A stretch of 64,000 nt of DNA from Lumnitzera littorea (lineage: Eukaryota; Streptophyta; Magnoliopsida; Myrtales; Combretaceae). The stretch lies in assembly GCA_024138015.1 (NCBI GenBank), contig JAMXBB010000009.1, positions 95,774,098 through 95,838,097 of the forward strand, read 5' to 3'. Position numbers and translations under genes: made by a program. Shown one piece after another: positions 22,390 through 33,870 of the stretch. The notes beneath the pieces are model-generated. The model saw only the letters and a list, made by a program, of their open reading frames with translations, did no database searches and was not told the origin of the DNA. Position 1 is the stretch's first letter. Each line of letters begins with the position of its first letter.

Positions 22390-25049
22390 ATTCAAAAAAT
22401 GGAAAATAAATAGAAAATAAAAATTTGAAAAATGAGAAAGCAAAAAAAAAAAATGAACACATTAAGAAAAAAAAAACAATAAAATTGAATACGATGAAAA
22501 AGCTAAAAAAATCAGAAAATCTAAAAAGCCCAAAATATAAAATATTTAAAAATCATAAAAGTGTTGCATGAAAGACTATTTGAGTTGGTTTATGGTGGAA
22601 ATAGTTTTCTAAGATCCAAAATAGTTTATAGAGTCAAAATAGGCATATGCAATTTAGTTGAATTAGGAATTCCTAACACGTATAAGCATTTATTGAAAAC
22701 CAATTTTTCTAAGCCAAGTTCGACTAGAACATCTTAAAAGGTTTTGAAAGTATACATTTTTAGGAGACCATAGCCTCAAATCATGCCTCAATCAAATTTA
22801 AAATGACTATTTTGTGGCTATTTGAAGTTTTAATAAAAGTAAAATGCGAGTGAAAATTAAGTTCCTAATTCAATTAAGTTAGATAATTTTTTGAAATTTT
22901 TTATGCATATGTTTATTAAACTCTACATTAGATTGAAGAGAAAATTATAATTTTTTGGAGTTTAGATAATTAATTAGGAGTTTTTATTTTTTGTTGGAAT
23001 AAAAAGGAAAAAACAAAAACAAAACAAAAGAAAGAAAGAAGGAATCAAAATCAATGAGAAGAAGAAAAGAAAAAGAGGTAAATAGAAAAAGAGAAAAGGG
23101 AAAATAGGAAATAAAAGAAAGAAATAAGAGTGATACATGTCACTTGAAGGAGATGACATGTATTAACATGGTGTGATGCAATGTAGCAACCATGATTTGC
23201 TACGTTGTGTTGATGTGTTGCTACATGGTTGATGATATGGCACCATAAGGCGCTACTCACATGCACCACATGGCTTAATGGGTCAAAGATTTGACCTAAC
23301 CTATCCTCTTCTCTCTCCTCTTACATGTTAAACTCAAAAACTTTGAGAATTGAAAAATGGCAACTTTTGTCATAATGTATTTGCATTTTCTACCTAATTT
23401 CTCCTCATTTTTAGCTACTAAAAATTATGAAAAAAATATGGAATAGAAATATCACCAAATATATTGTAAGCTGCATACTCTCGTGTGGTGGTTCAAGTGA
23501 GTAATTTAGGGGATAAGTAAAACTAATCCGAATGACCTAAAAATTTATGAATAGATTTGAAACATTAGTTGAAGATATCCCATAGATATGGATATTAAAA
23601 ATATAATAAAATAATAACAATATGACTAAGTTAGTATAATCTAACAATACTATATAATATTTATTGGAATCACGTAGAATAGGCACCAATTATAAATAAA
23701 TATTTAAAGATAAATTATATATGTAATAAAAAAAATATTATGTGTCATAAATAATATGTAGAGTAATTATGTATACTCCATATGTAATTTTTATATAATA
23801 ATATATACTCGTAATTATCCAAAGCACTTGATTAAGTGCAAATTATGGTAAAATAAACAAAGTAAAGTAATAAAAATTCACTAAAATTAATGTTGCAATT
23901 GGATATGAATCAGTTTAAGAATATGGAGCTTGTGGACAAGTGTTGTTAAGTAGAATTTGATTAAACATGCACTAGTACTACTTAAACTCCAATTTTAGAG
24001 AAGAGAGAGAGAGAGAGAGAAATTCATTTGGGTAACTAGTAGTTTCTAGAAAAATTGGAAACACTCTCCATTGATTTGTACATGAAAGTTAGGATTTAGG
24101 AAAAAAATTGAGTGTATCAAATTAATCAAAGAGGAAAATCAAGGAAAAATTTGAAAATCAATGCTTGATTTGAGCATATGGTAGTTCATGAACTTAGAGA
24201 GTTTTTAGAAACTAACTGCTACCACCAGGAGATAGAGGAGGCCATGCCTAACTCTATTGACAAGAAGGTAGCCGGCAATGGTGGTTAGAGTAGCCAATTT
24301 TGATGAGGTCTCAATTTAGTCTGATTTTATATAATTTTGTAAAAATATAAAAATTACCAAGAAAATTACAAAAAAATTATTCCTACATACTTTTATATAT
24401 AGGCAAAATGTTATTTTGTAAAAATTTAATAACTACAATATACATACTTAAGAAATTGACGAAATCAAACACTTTTCAATATTGAAATAAATAGGCGTAA
24501 TGACATAGTTTTACCTTTAAAATTTTTCTATAAATTACCTTATATTAACATCAAATTACTATGAAGAGATTTCTCATAAAACATTTTCTAATTTACTATT
24601 TGATTTTTTAGCCCCCAATTATAATTAAAATGGTGTTTTTGGTGAAAACTATTGTAATTTTCTTAAACACTTCACTTAGATTTTGAGTTTAGGTAATTAA
24701 TGGAGTATTTATGGTACACAAGAGCTATTGGATTAGGTTGGTAGGAAGGAGTAATAAGAAATCAATAATGTGCCCTAAAATGTGTAATTTAGTAGTGTGT
24801 AAGCTTAAAGGAATGGTGTATGATGATGGGTTTCATGAAGAATTGGGATGTAATGAGGTTGAGAAATACTATTTAAAGTGTTACATTAGTTGTTTTAACT
24901 GGAGTTTGGGGCAAAAGTAGATGAATAAATAAAGTTGTATGCAAAATTGAACTTAAGTAAAAGATAACTCAAAGGATTTGAAGGCAAATATTCTACTAGA
25001 TATTGATTTAGAGGTTCAATCAAAGGGAAAATTTGAAGAGAAGTTTACA
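22390..25049 (+). repeat. LTR-like non-coding repeat, copy B
   Basis: The part 23,460-25,030 is the inverted relative of 1-1,745. The whole block has no ORF, is very AT-rich, and has an A/G-rich stretch (about 22,980-23,120), an AGAGAG run (24,003-24,022) and a region rich in CATGTAGCAAC-like words near 23,180-23,240, a texture seen in long plant gypsy LTRs. It abuts Tat RNase H sequence at about 25,050 and may end in TTTACA (25,044-25,049). No matching target duplication is seen on the left, so whether it inserted cleanly is unknown. Confidence 0.45.
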
Positions 25050-26920
25050 TAAGGGAGGCTCAAAGGCTGAGTCGGAGGATGAACTCTTAAGGAATATGAA
25101 CGGCCTACAAGGCACAAGTGCTGGCTGATTTCGTGGCTAAGTATACAGGAGAGGATGAAGCACCACTAGGCAATGACAAACCGGTGTAGCTCTCCACATC
25201 AATGGCTCCTCCACTCTAGGGGGTAGAGGCACAGGCTTGGTTTTAACCAGCCCACATTAGGTTACTATCTGCTATGCCCTTAAGTTCGAATTCAATTCTA
25301 GCAACAACGAGTTCGAATATGAGGCATTCATTGCCAGTCTCAAACTAAACAAGGAGATCGGTACAGAGTAGTTGCGAATCTTCTTAGACTCCCTACTAGT
25401 CGTCCAGTAGGTCTGAGGCAAATACAAAGCTAGAGACGACACTATTGTAAGATACTTTGAGAAAGTGAAGAGTCTCCAAGCGAAGTTCCTTTCTTGAGAC
25501 ATCATGAAGATCCTTTGATTGGAAAATTCCACGATAGACTGATTGTCGAAGTTAGCTACTACTGGCATACAAAAGCCTGAGATGAAGGATAGCAAGGTCT
25601 TCATAGAGTACCTATTGGAAAAAAGCATAGCTTTGAGCTTGGCCAAAATTCTGGAACTAACCACGGCGACACTTGAGCCCAGCTGGATGGATCCCATTAG
25701 GAGAAACCTGGAGCAAGGTACGCTACCAAAGGATAGGAGTGAGTCGAAGAAACTTTGGTACCATGCTACCAATTACACATTGATCAACGGCATCCTATAT
25801 TGTAAGGGAGTCAGCTTCCCCCTGTTCTAATGTCTCTAAGAATTGGAAGAGCTGTACGTCATGGAAGAGTTGTATGCCAGAGTGTATAGCAATCATATTC
25901 AGTCCTAAGCCCTGTATCTTTAGGTGCTACAACTTAGATATTACTAGCCCACCATGAGGTAAGACGCTAAGGTCGTAGCTTAAAAGTGCCCGCAGTGCTA
26001 GAAGCACGGCCTAATTAGTCATGTATGCAAAACCGCCCTCCAACCCCAAACGAGCCCATAATCGTTCGCATAGTAGGGGATTGATATCCTCGGCACCTTC
26101 CTGAAAGCGTTAAGAGGACTGTAGTTCATGATTGTCGCTGTAAATTACTTAATGAAGTGGGTAGAAGCTAAAGTAATGGCTAGAATCAAGGAGAGGAGTG
26201 TAGAGTCCTTCGTCATGAACAACATTCTTTCTTAATTTGGAGTCCCCTACACACTGATCATAGACAACAACCGATAGTCTAATAACCCTAAGTTCAAAGG
26301 ATTCTGCACTAAGCACCACATCATCCTGCACTTCACTTCAATTGCCTACCTCTAATCAAACAAACAGGTCGAGGCAACCAACCAGGTGATTTTGGATAGC
26401 TTGAAGAAGCAGGTAGACCGATTTCAAGGCGCTTGGGCCAACAAGCTACCCAACATCTTATGGGGGTACAGGACTACACACCGTACATCTACTGGTGAGA
26501 CCTCCTTCCGACTTGCTTTCGGGTTGGAAGTAGTCCTTCCAATTGAGCTTGACCTCCTGAGCATTTGAACTCGAAGTTTCAATGCCACTCTTAACAACTT
26601 ACTACTCCAAGCGAGTATTGATATCAATAAGGAAATTAAAGACCTTGCTATTGTTAGGGTGACTACGTAACAACATCAAACAGCCCGATATTATGATCAG
26701 AAGGTCAAACATAAGGAGTTCGAGCTTGGCAACCTAATGTACCGAAAGCTAAAAGCTACGGGTTTACGTGAAGGATAGGGTAAACTGGTCCCTAATTGGG
26801 AAGACTCGGTCAAAGTTAGGGAAAAACTAGGTAATGGTACCTACAAGCTAGAAAGATTAGATGGTGAGCTCATCCCATGTAAATGGAATGCCAATAATCT
26901 ACATCTATATTTTGATTAGA
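25050..26920 (+). pseudogene. Tat RNase H end and integrase
   Basis: It starts with the RNase H end, readable as AYKAQVLADFVAKYTGEDE. Integrase follows: an N-terminal stretch with LYCKGVSFPLF, a core with GIDILGTF, a decayed LIIDNN, and SNKQVEATNQV with the third catalytic Glu. The longest open piece (26,386-26,568) includes LPNILWGYRTTHRTSTGETSF. The C-terminus reads GKLVPNWEDSVKV and NGTYKLERLDGELIPCKWN, typical of Tat elements, and stops at about 26,920. Premature stops and frame changes occur throughout. RNase H then integrase confirms Ty3/gypsy order. Confidence 0.8.
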
Positions 26921-27059
26921 AATTCATTATGTACAGTTTTTCTTCCCATTGTGTCGAAATAAAAAGATCTCAATTGATCACATACTTCTCTCCTTCCCTT
27001 TGTTTCTCTCGCCTTATAGGCCTTCGAAGAGACATGGATAGTTAAACTGGGCAAGTCAG

Positions 27060-27480
27060 AACACCACCAACCTGAGCCCCCCTTTAAGGTAACCTTGGCA
27101 AGGGAAAACACTCCCTGTACAAAGGAACTCCATCGCACTAAGAAGGCTGGAACACCACCGACCTGACCCCCTTCAGGGTAACCTTGACTAGGGGAAACAC
27201 CCCTTACACGGAGGAACTCCCAAGCACTAGGTAGGTCGAAACACCACCAACCCGATCTCCCTCAACATAAGCTCAACTAGGGGAAACACCCCTTGCACAG
27301 AGAAACTCCCATGTACTAGATAGGTTAGAACACTACTGACCTAACCCCCTTTAAGGTAATCTTGGCGTGAGAAAATGCCCCTTGCATAGAGGAACTCCCA
27401 CGCACTGGATAGGTCAGAACACCATTGACCTGACCCCCTTTAAGGTAACCTTGGCAAGAGGAAATACCCCAACAAAACCT
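27060..27480 (+). repeat. ~90-bp minisatellite in the 3' UTR of the Tat element
   Basis: Units begin at 27,060, 27,151, 27,240, 27,329 and 27,418 (periods 91, 89, 89, 89), giving about 4.7 copies. Each begins AACACCACC or close to it, followed by GACCTGACCCCC, AGGTAACCTTGGC, GGGGAAACACCCC and GGAACTCCCA. It lies between the integrase stop and the antisense ORF. Tandem repeats in this interval are a known feature of Tat-lineage elements and can seed satellite DNA. Confidence 0.85.
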
Positions 27481-27654
27481 CGACAAGGGTTAACAAAATT
27501 TAAAGACAAACAGAGAACAACAAAGGATGTTTGGAAAGCATTCATTTATTTCTTTCATGGATGTCTAGTTACAGAGCAAATGTCAACATTCCAGCCCAAA
27601 TTACATTAAGTTCAAAAAAAAAAAATAAAAAAATAAACAAAACCCTATTATCAC

Positions 27655-30600
27655 CTAGGATCAGCTAACTCTAGTAACTTTGAAACTATCTGTTCCGAGC
27701 GCTGATCTGTTAGCACTTTAAACGATAGGCCTTGAGCTGGAGTGGAGCTTGACAAATGAGAACTAAGAGCAATAGGAACCCCTATGAATGGATCTTCCCC
27801 TGGGATAGCTTTTGAGGCGGCCCCCTGCTAGGCTATTAAGGCAGGGGTAGATGGAGAAGTGCCCTACCCTGCCCCAGCAACGGAGGTCGCACCTATATCT
27901 TTGTTAGCTATCTAAACGAACTCTTTCTCTTACGCTAAAGCTTCCCTCTTCTCATTAAATGTGAGGGAGTCCAAAAAGTCAAAGAAGTTCAAGTCCAGGT
28001 CTAGGTAATGAGAGAGGACTTCCCTCCTAGTGAAGCAAGCAGAGTTAATAGCAAGGTCCTCCAACTCTTCTAACCACTCCTCAATGGTCCTGTAATTAGC
28101 GACTACCTTCTTAGTGGTAACATCATTGAAGACCTCCTTGGAGATGAGTTCCTTCATCTCTGAAACTCTATCTCATAGCTCTTTGACCTGTTGCTCCAAA
28201 GTAACCTTCAAATAGGCCAACTCTAGCGACATAGCCTTAATGCCCTCGTACTCTGACGCCTTCATCGCTAGCTCGGTTTGCAGCTTGGCTACGGAAGCCT
28301 TCAACTCGACATTCTCCATTTCGACTTAGGCCCTGGCTGTGCCCTCCTCATGCAGCTTCTACGAGAGGCGAGCCCTCATCTTCTACTTGTTCTTTAGCCA
28401 AGCCTTCAGTTCCATGACCTTTTAAGCCACTCTCTTGACTTTGCCCCTCTCTTGCTTAGCATGCTTGAACTTCGCCTAAAGCCCCGCCACCTGCACAATG
28501 GAGTAGCACAAGTACTTGTTAGCTTAAGCAAATTTTCTCAAGTACCTCTTATTATAAGATATCACCTCTAGTAAGCACTTTTTCTGCTAATGCAACTCAT
28601 TCTACAACCTTATTACCTCTTTCTAAGCGGCATGAGACTTGCTCAACTCAAGGAGCACTTGGCCATGGTACTGCAAGATGAAAATTGAACCCATAAGTTA
28701 GTACAAGACATTAAAATACAACACCACAATAGCAAGGAAGACCTACCTACCTCATCAGTGTACTCAAGTAACCTGCAGTCTGTATGGGCTGTCTCTACCC
28801 TCTTGGGAGATCCTCTCCAAAACAGCTTAATCACTAGAGGTGTAAGACCCTATTGAAGCCTAATAACTAAGGATCTGATGCCACAACGTCAAATCGCCAA
28901 CGTGAACCTCCCATTTCGGCCTTAGGATCTTTCCCCAAGCCCTCTTCATCTCCAACTCGAGGGGCCCCCCTCTTCAGTGCCTTATCCTAGGAAATTTATG
29001 GCTCTTCATGGAATGAGTCCAACTTTAGCCCCATCTTCCGAAAGTTGTTAAGGACGTCGAAAAACCCATCCCCCATGTCATCGATGCTTTGGTAGGGATG
29101 AGCTAAAAGCCACTCATTCCACTTCCCTTTCACTAAAGGATCCTTTGTCGCTGGAGCCGGGTCCTCGAATGCTTGGGGAGCCTTGCACTTTTAGCTTGCT
29201 GTTGCAGGAGGGGCGACCCTCTCCTCTGCCCCTCCCTTCGATGCCCCTGGAGAAGAAAGCACTTACACATCATCCCCTTCCACTTCAATACCTTCATCAC
29301 CTACAATGTTAAGCTCAGACAGATAGATGGCAGGAACAGGTAAAGCTATATTCAAAGGCCCCACATCCATCAGCTCTTCCGAGATGATGAAGGGAATCCC
29401 CTAAGGCACAAACTTTAGTTGCACCTTGCTGGTCTCACTCGACACCGGTTCGGTCTTACTACCTTCCCTGTTGGCTGGGCTGCCTTAGATAGTGCTTGGT
29501 GCTAGCACATCAGGTCGTCCACAAATTGACAAAGCACCCTTGGTACCAGATTTTTGCTTGTAAGAAGGCCGATCTAAGGTTCGAAAATGAAAGCAAGGAA
29601 AAATCAAAATAAACTATGACTACCATTTGCGAAACCCCATCATGACCAGTATGACCATAAAGGTCCTCCCATCCTATAAGCATCAGATGAAGCACCTCGA
29701 CACTAACACAACAAATAGGCACATAGAAATGAACTAGTACCTTCAACTCACTTCTCAACCATAGCCTTCTTCATGCTAAGGAAGAGCTCGAAAATCAAGC
29801 GCTAATTTACCTCTCTATGGTCTCTACAATGTTGATCTCCTGACTACCTCTTAGCTTTATGAAGGCCAAGATCTCCCGAACAGCTTCAGTGTCGCTTGGA
29901 CTGAGCCTCTTCTCACCTCCAATATAGACCATTCCAATCCATCGGTCCAGAAGTCGATCTCTTCAAGCACATTAGCCACCATGTATTCATCCTACTAGCC
30001 TTTAACTGAGTCAATAAGGCTATAGAACAATTTCTTTCCTAATCACGAAGGTAAGGCCACCCTTAAACACTCTTCCACATGTAGAAGTGGTAGAAGAGCT
30101 CTAGAGTAGCTCTTATCACCAAGTATTCATAGAGTGCCTGTAATGCCTTCAGCACCCTCTACCCATTAGGAGGGACCTGTGATGGGCTGCAGTAGTAGTA
30201 ATTGAAAAACTCCTTCTCAAAACGACTTAGAGGGAGGTGCTGCCTAAACTCTAGGCACTTCTCAAAAACGACGAAGCGCCTCCTCCATAGCAGGGCCACC
30301 CATTTGTCCCTACATGATAACCTAGGGTGCCATCCAGGAATCGCCTCCACAAGAAGGTTACTAATGACCCAGCTAGAGGCAGATTGTCTACTTTTACTTA
30401 TACGACTATCAGGCCCCTTACCTATGCTAGGAGTGTCGAACAAGTCCTTCATGGGGGGGGTAGGCAAGGGAACGTCCGCATAAATGTCTCTAGGGATGGC
30501 ATTAATAATTCTGGTCCTATCCAATGCTTTCACGACCATACTTGTAGGTTGGTCGAGTTGTGCAAATGATGAGACCTCATCCTCCTGCACTTAAGGGGAA

Positions 30601-30680
30601 CCACTCCTTATAGAGTCAGAATTGGAAGTAAGCAGCAGTGAAGAGGAGCTAGCTTCACCTCTGTTAGTCCTTATTTATAG
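27655..30680 (-). pseudogene. Tat antisense ORF (PF04195-like), decayed
   Basis: It lies on the strand opposite to gag-pol, downstream of integrase. The readable N-terminal part (30,590-30,159, about 143 codons) has an EAIPGWHPRLSCRDKW stretch and FRQHLPLSRFEKEFFNYYY followed by SPSQVPPNG. This matches the plant 'putative gypsy type transposon' family (Pfam PF04195). A coiled-coil-like, Glu/Lys/Leu-rich part follows at about 28,640-28,160, then a 75-codon open piece (28,157-27,930) with YRTIEEWLEELEDLA, and a C-terminal IPGEDPFIGVP before stops near 27,660. Stops interrupt it throughout. Antisense ORFs at this place are described for Tat elements; their function is unknown. Confidence 0.7.
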
Positions 30681-31283
30681 GAAAGCTGCTTGGGAAGCCA
30701 TACAAGCAATTATAGGGATACGTATCAACACAAATCTCTTGAAACGCTACCTAGCAGACACGTAGAAAGCATTTCCATCGGATGGCCACCTTTAAAAAGG
30801 TAGAAGGCATGTAGCTGTAAGCTAGTTTGCTATAGCACGACACCTATCAAGTCGCATTTAATGCACGAAATACAAGCGGGCAAAAGTCAAATTTTGAAAA
30901 AGTTCCTTCAATAGAAAGCTTCTTCAGGACCTATCCGACCTCTACCTGGTCTGCATTATGAAGACATGACGCATCTACGTCAATTTCCTCCTTCACCCCG
31001 TCAAGCCCTATTCTAATAAGCCAATCTATAAAGTAGGAGTGCCTAACCACCCTTACTCACCTAGCTTTAAGTGTTCTTGGGCTAGCGATTCACCACTTCA
31101 AACGACTTCCTACTTTGGGTCCTCTTGCCTCAAACCTCGCCACCTTGGACAATCCATCATGCCGAATCTACAATCTCATCACATCGGCACCCACGACATT
31201 TCGAACTTCCAGGAGTTGGATTGGTCACGCCTAAGTGGCCCATATATTCCTTCTACTTGCCTCTTCCTTGACAATGAGACTTT

Positions 31284-31297
31284 AGGAGAAGGACAAG
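31284..31297 (+). promoter_or_regulatory. Putative polypurine tract of the Tat element
   Basis: The purine-rich AGGAGAAGGACAAG directly precedes the TGTTGATAGG taken as the start of the 3' LTR. The position is right for plus-strand priming, but the tract contains one pyrimidine and the 5' LTR needed for confirmation is missing. Confidence 0.4.
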
Positions 31298-31729
31298 TGT
31301 TGATAGGACACTTTAGGCATAGACCCCATAGGCCCAATCAGATCCACCAAGCCCATCACCTTACGTTCACCTCCATGGGCCTCAAGCCTAGGCTTGAACA
31401 ACTTAGGCTCATGAAGCACTATAATAGCCATTATCCATAAGATAAAGATAAAATGGTAACATCTTGAATATTAGGGACACATAAAGCATGACAGCTCCAC
31501 TCTCTTCACTTTCGAGAGAAAATCTCTCTCTCTAATTGATCTCCAACTGTTAGCTCCATTCTGTTATAAATACTAGGCTACTGTCCAACGGTAATTCTCT
31601 CTATAAACTCTACATTTTAAGCCTGTGTATTATGTATTCTACTTCATCAAAAGCTCATTACTAACTTAAATATTGAAATAACCACGTCGGACAATCTCCC
31701 AATGTCTCCTCACTATGCATTATTTTACA
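31298..31729 (+). repeat. Probable 3' LTR of the Tat element
   Basis: It begins TGTTGATAGG and ends TTTTACA (432 bp). TATAAAT at 31,565-31,571 marks a plausible promoter. The U5 part reads TTACTAACTTAAATATTG, then CACGTCGGACAATCTCCC, a pattern common at the 3' end of Tat and Athila LTRs. There is no 5' partner, so borders rest on TG..CA and the preceding purine tract. Confidence 0.5.
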
Positions 31730-31764
31730 GACCTAATATATACAGACCTTAATCGACTACCGAT

Positions 31765-32480
31765 AAGAACTGAGAAACGATACTAAGTAATTCCATTCTA
31801 CTGTATCATAAACTTTCTCCATGTCTATCTTACTTACACACTCATACTCTTGCCCATATTTTTATGGTTTTAGAGTGAAAAACTTCATGAGTGATAATAA
31901 TATTATCCAGTATGAATCAGCCTCGGATAAAAGCATTTTGATAGGAAGAAATAAAAAAGTCAAGGATTTGTCGGAATCTATTAGCAAGGATTTTTTATAT
32001 AATCTTATATGAGAAATTGTACAAGCTAATCGATCTAAATTAAGAAATAGATTCAGGACATTTAGTTTTGGGATAAGGATAATATCAGTATTATTCAAGG
32101 AAGAAGGGAGCATAGCTGACACGAAAAATTGCTTAATCGCTTTTGTAGGAAGGTCCCCCCCACCTTGGCTTGATAAAAGAGACTATTGAAACCGTTCCGG
32201 CCAGGAGCCTTGAGAGCTCCCATATCTCTCGTATTAAATACAGTCCCTTTAATTTCCTCATTCTCAACTGCCTTGTAAGCCATCTGTTGTGCTCTTCAGA
32301 AATAATTGGATCCACATAACTGAGTGATTCAAAATAAGACATACCTGAATCCGAAGTGTACAGGCCAGAAAAAAAATTGAAGGAATGCTACTGAAATGTC
32401 ATTTTCTTCCTCAAGCCATGTATCCTCACTCGTTTTGATCCTGAGAACTTTATTTCGCCGCCTTCTTTCTGTCGTCGAAT
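31765..32480 (-). mobile_element. LINE fragment (reverse transcriptase N-terminal part)
   Basis: Minus-strand pieces read in LINE RT order. DTWLEEENDI is near 32,400-32,430, and a GALKAPGRNGFNSLFYQ stretch at about 32,210-32,160 corresponds to the usual KSPGPDGF motif. Then come LNNTDIILIPK (about 32,100-32,065) and, near 31,800-31,830, KIDMEKVYDTVEWNYL, which contains the first catalytic Asp of RT. Frames change between pieces. The domain overlaps that of the LINE at 33.9-43.2 kb, so this is a separate copy. Both ends are truncated and no poly-A is visible. Confidence 0.75.
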
Positions 32481-33870
32481 GATGAAAAAATTTAATAATC
32501 TATTCTATTTCAAATATATCTATATTAAATTTATTGTATATCATTAATGATTTACACTAACACCTTTGAATAGTCAAAATTTTTACAAAAACACTTATAA
32601 TCAAGTGATATGAACATTGATCTTTTAACAAATAATGAATTAGATTAAATTCGATTCTCACTTCTTCTATAGTTATAATATATAATAATTAGTTAAAATT
32701 AGATAGTTTCTTCGTTTTTTATCCACTTTTAGTGGACATTTCAAAAACTACAATAGTAAGCTATTGAGTTGTCCATATCTTAAAATTACTAAAATGCCCT
32801 TCCATAAATACCATTTTACATGTAACTTGGTATTTATCTCAAATTACACATAATAATGACTTAATTACTCAAAGTCTACTAATAAGTAATTTACTCCATT
32901 TAATATTAGTTTCAAAGCATGTAATTAACATGATTACGTCCTAAACAAGTTATCGTGTGTCATTTTAAGCTAATATATGCACAAATACCAATTATTTGCA
33001 ATTAGCATTTAAACTTAATTGACTCCACGAAAATTACTTGTAAGTACTAAGAATTATATATGTGTAATTCTTTTAGTTACAAATATAAATTATCTCATCA
33101 CCCATATTTACTAAAATTACATTTTAGCCCTAAGGTTATGACTAATTGCATAAATAACCAAATTATGTTAAAACATTAGAAAATATTTCCTACACCACTT
33201 CTAATTCTCAATACATTCACTATAAGAATTTTAGACTTATGTGATGTTTGCAAATTTTGGAAATGTAACCAATTTTAGTATATTTTAGTCACGTATTTTA
33301 AACATGGCACAAAATAAATTATTGGCCATATTTATAGACAAATATGAAATATATTATATTAACTTATTTATATAGCATGACATGACATTATAATATATCC
33401 TAGATACAAATATAATTTACCATATGATAATTTTTCTACTAAGCTAGTAAACTTTATTTAACTCTATATATCTAAATATATAGTTTTGGTATTTCCTCGT
33501 TATTTACTCTCTACGTTAATAAGTTTAAAAAAATATCTTCTGTATTTATTTATATTTATACATATCTTCTTCTATTATCTATATCTATGTATATTAAACC
33601 AATAATCTTCTATTCAATTGTACATCTTCTATATATAGTTTTACTTTTTTTTTTCTTCTCTCCAACATTATCTTTCTATAATATTTACATTACACACTTT
33701 TATTATGTAGTTTTACTTTTCTCTCTCTCTCTCCAAAATTATCTTTCTACAATATTTATACTATATATTAATAAATTTCTAAAAATATCTTATACTTATA
33801 TACATATCTCTCTCCATACTATAACTTCATTCTCTCTCTACATTATTCAAACTCTTTGTTATTAAAACCA
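32481..33870. other. AT-rich non-coding DNA
   Basis: No gene or protein homology was seen. Near the right end a stretch of about 58 bp (33,634-33,690) is repeated about 72 bp further on (33,706-33,765), sharing TAGTTTTACTTTT, CTCTCCAA and ATTATCTTTCTA. A CTCTCTCTCTCC run lies at 33,721-33,733. Confidence 0.4.

Larger units (their letters stand above)
14520..31729 (+). mobile_element. Nested, decayed Ty3/gypsy element of the Tat lineage
   Basis: Readable pieces in order on the plus strand are gag (14,532-14,792, resumed at 18,107), protease region (about 19,080-19,180), start of reverse transcriptase (about 19,830-20,004), RNase H (from about 25,050), integrase (to about 26,920), a ~90-bp minisatellite, an antisense ORF (27,655-30,680) and a probable 3' LTR (31,298-31,729). 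Protease, RT, RNase H, then integrase is Ty3/gypsy order. The antisense ORF and 3' tandem repeats are described features of the plant Tat lineage. The 5' LTR is missing and the RT core is lost between 20,005 and 25,049, where other elements now lie. Every coding piece has stops, so the element is dead. Confidence 0.8.

Noticed and set aside
22974..23269. Phe-rich minus-strand ORFs
   Set aside because: Translation of an A/G-rich tract (AAAGAAAGAAAGAAGG type) on the opposite strand; low complexity only.
30202..30483. 93-codon plus-strand ORF in the Tat 3' region
   Set aside because: It is the complement of the antisense ORF with the PF04195-like motif; the minus frame has the protein signal.
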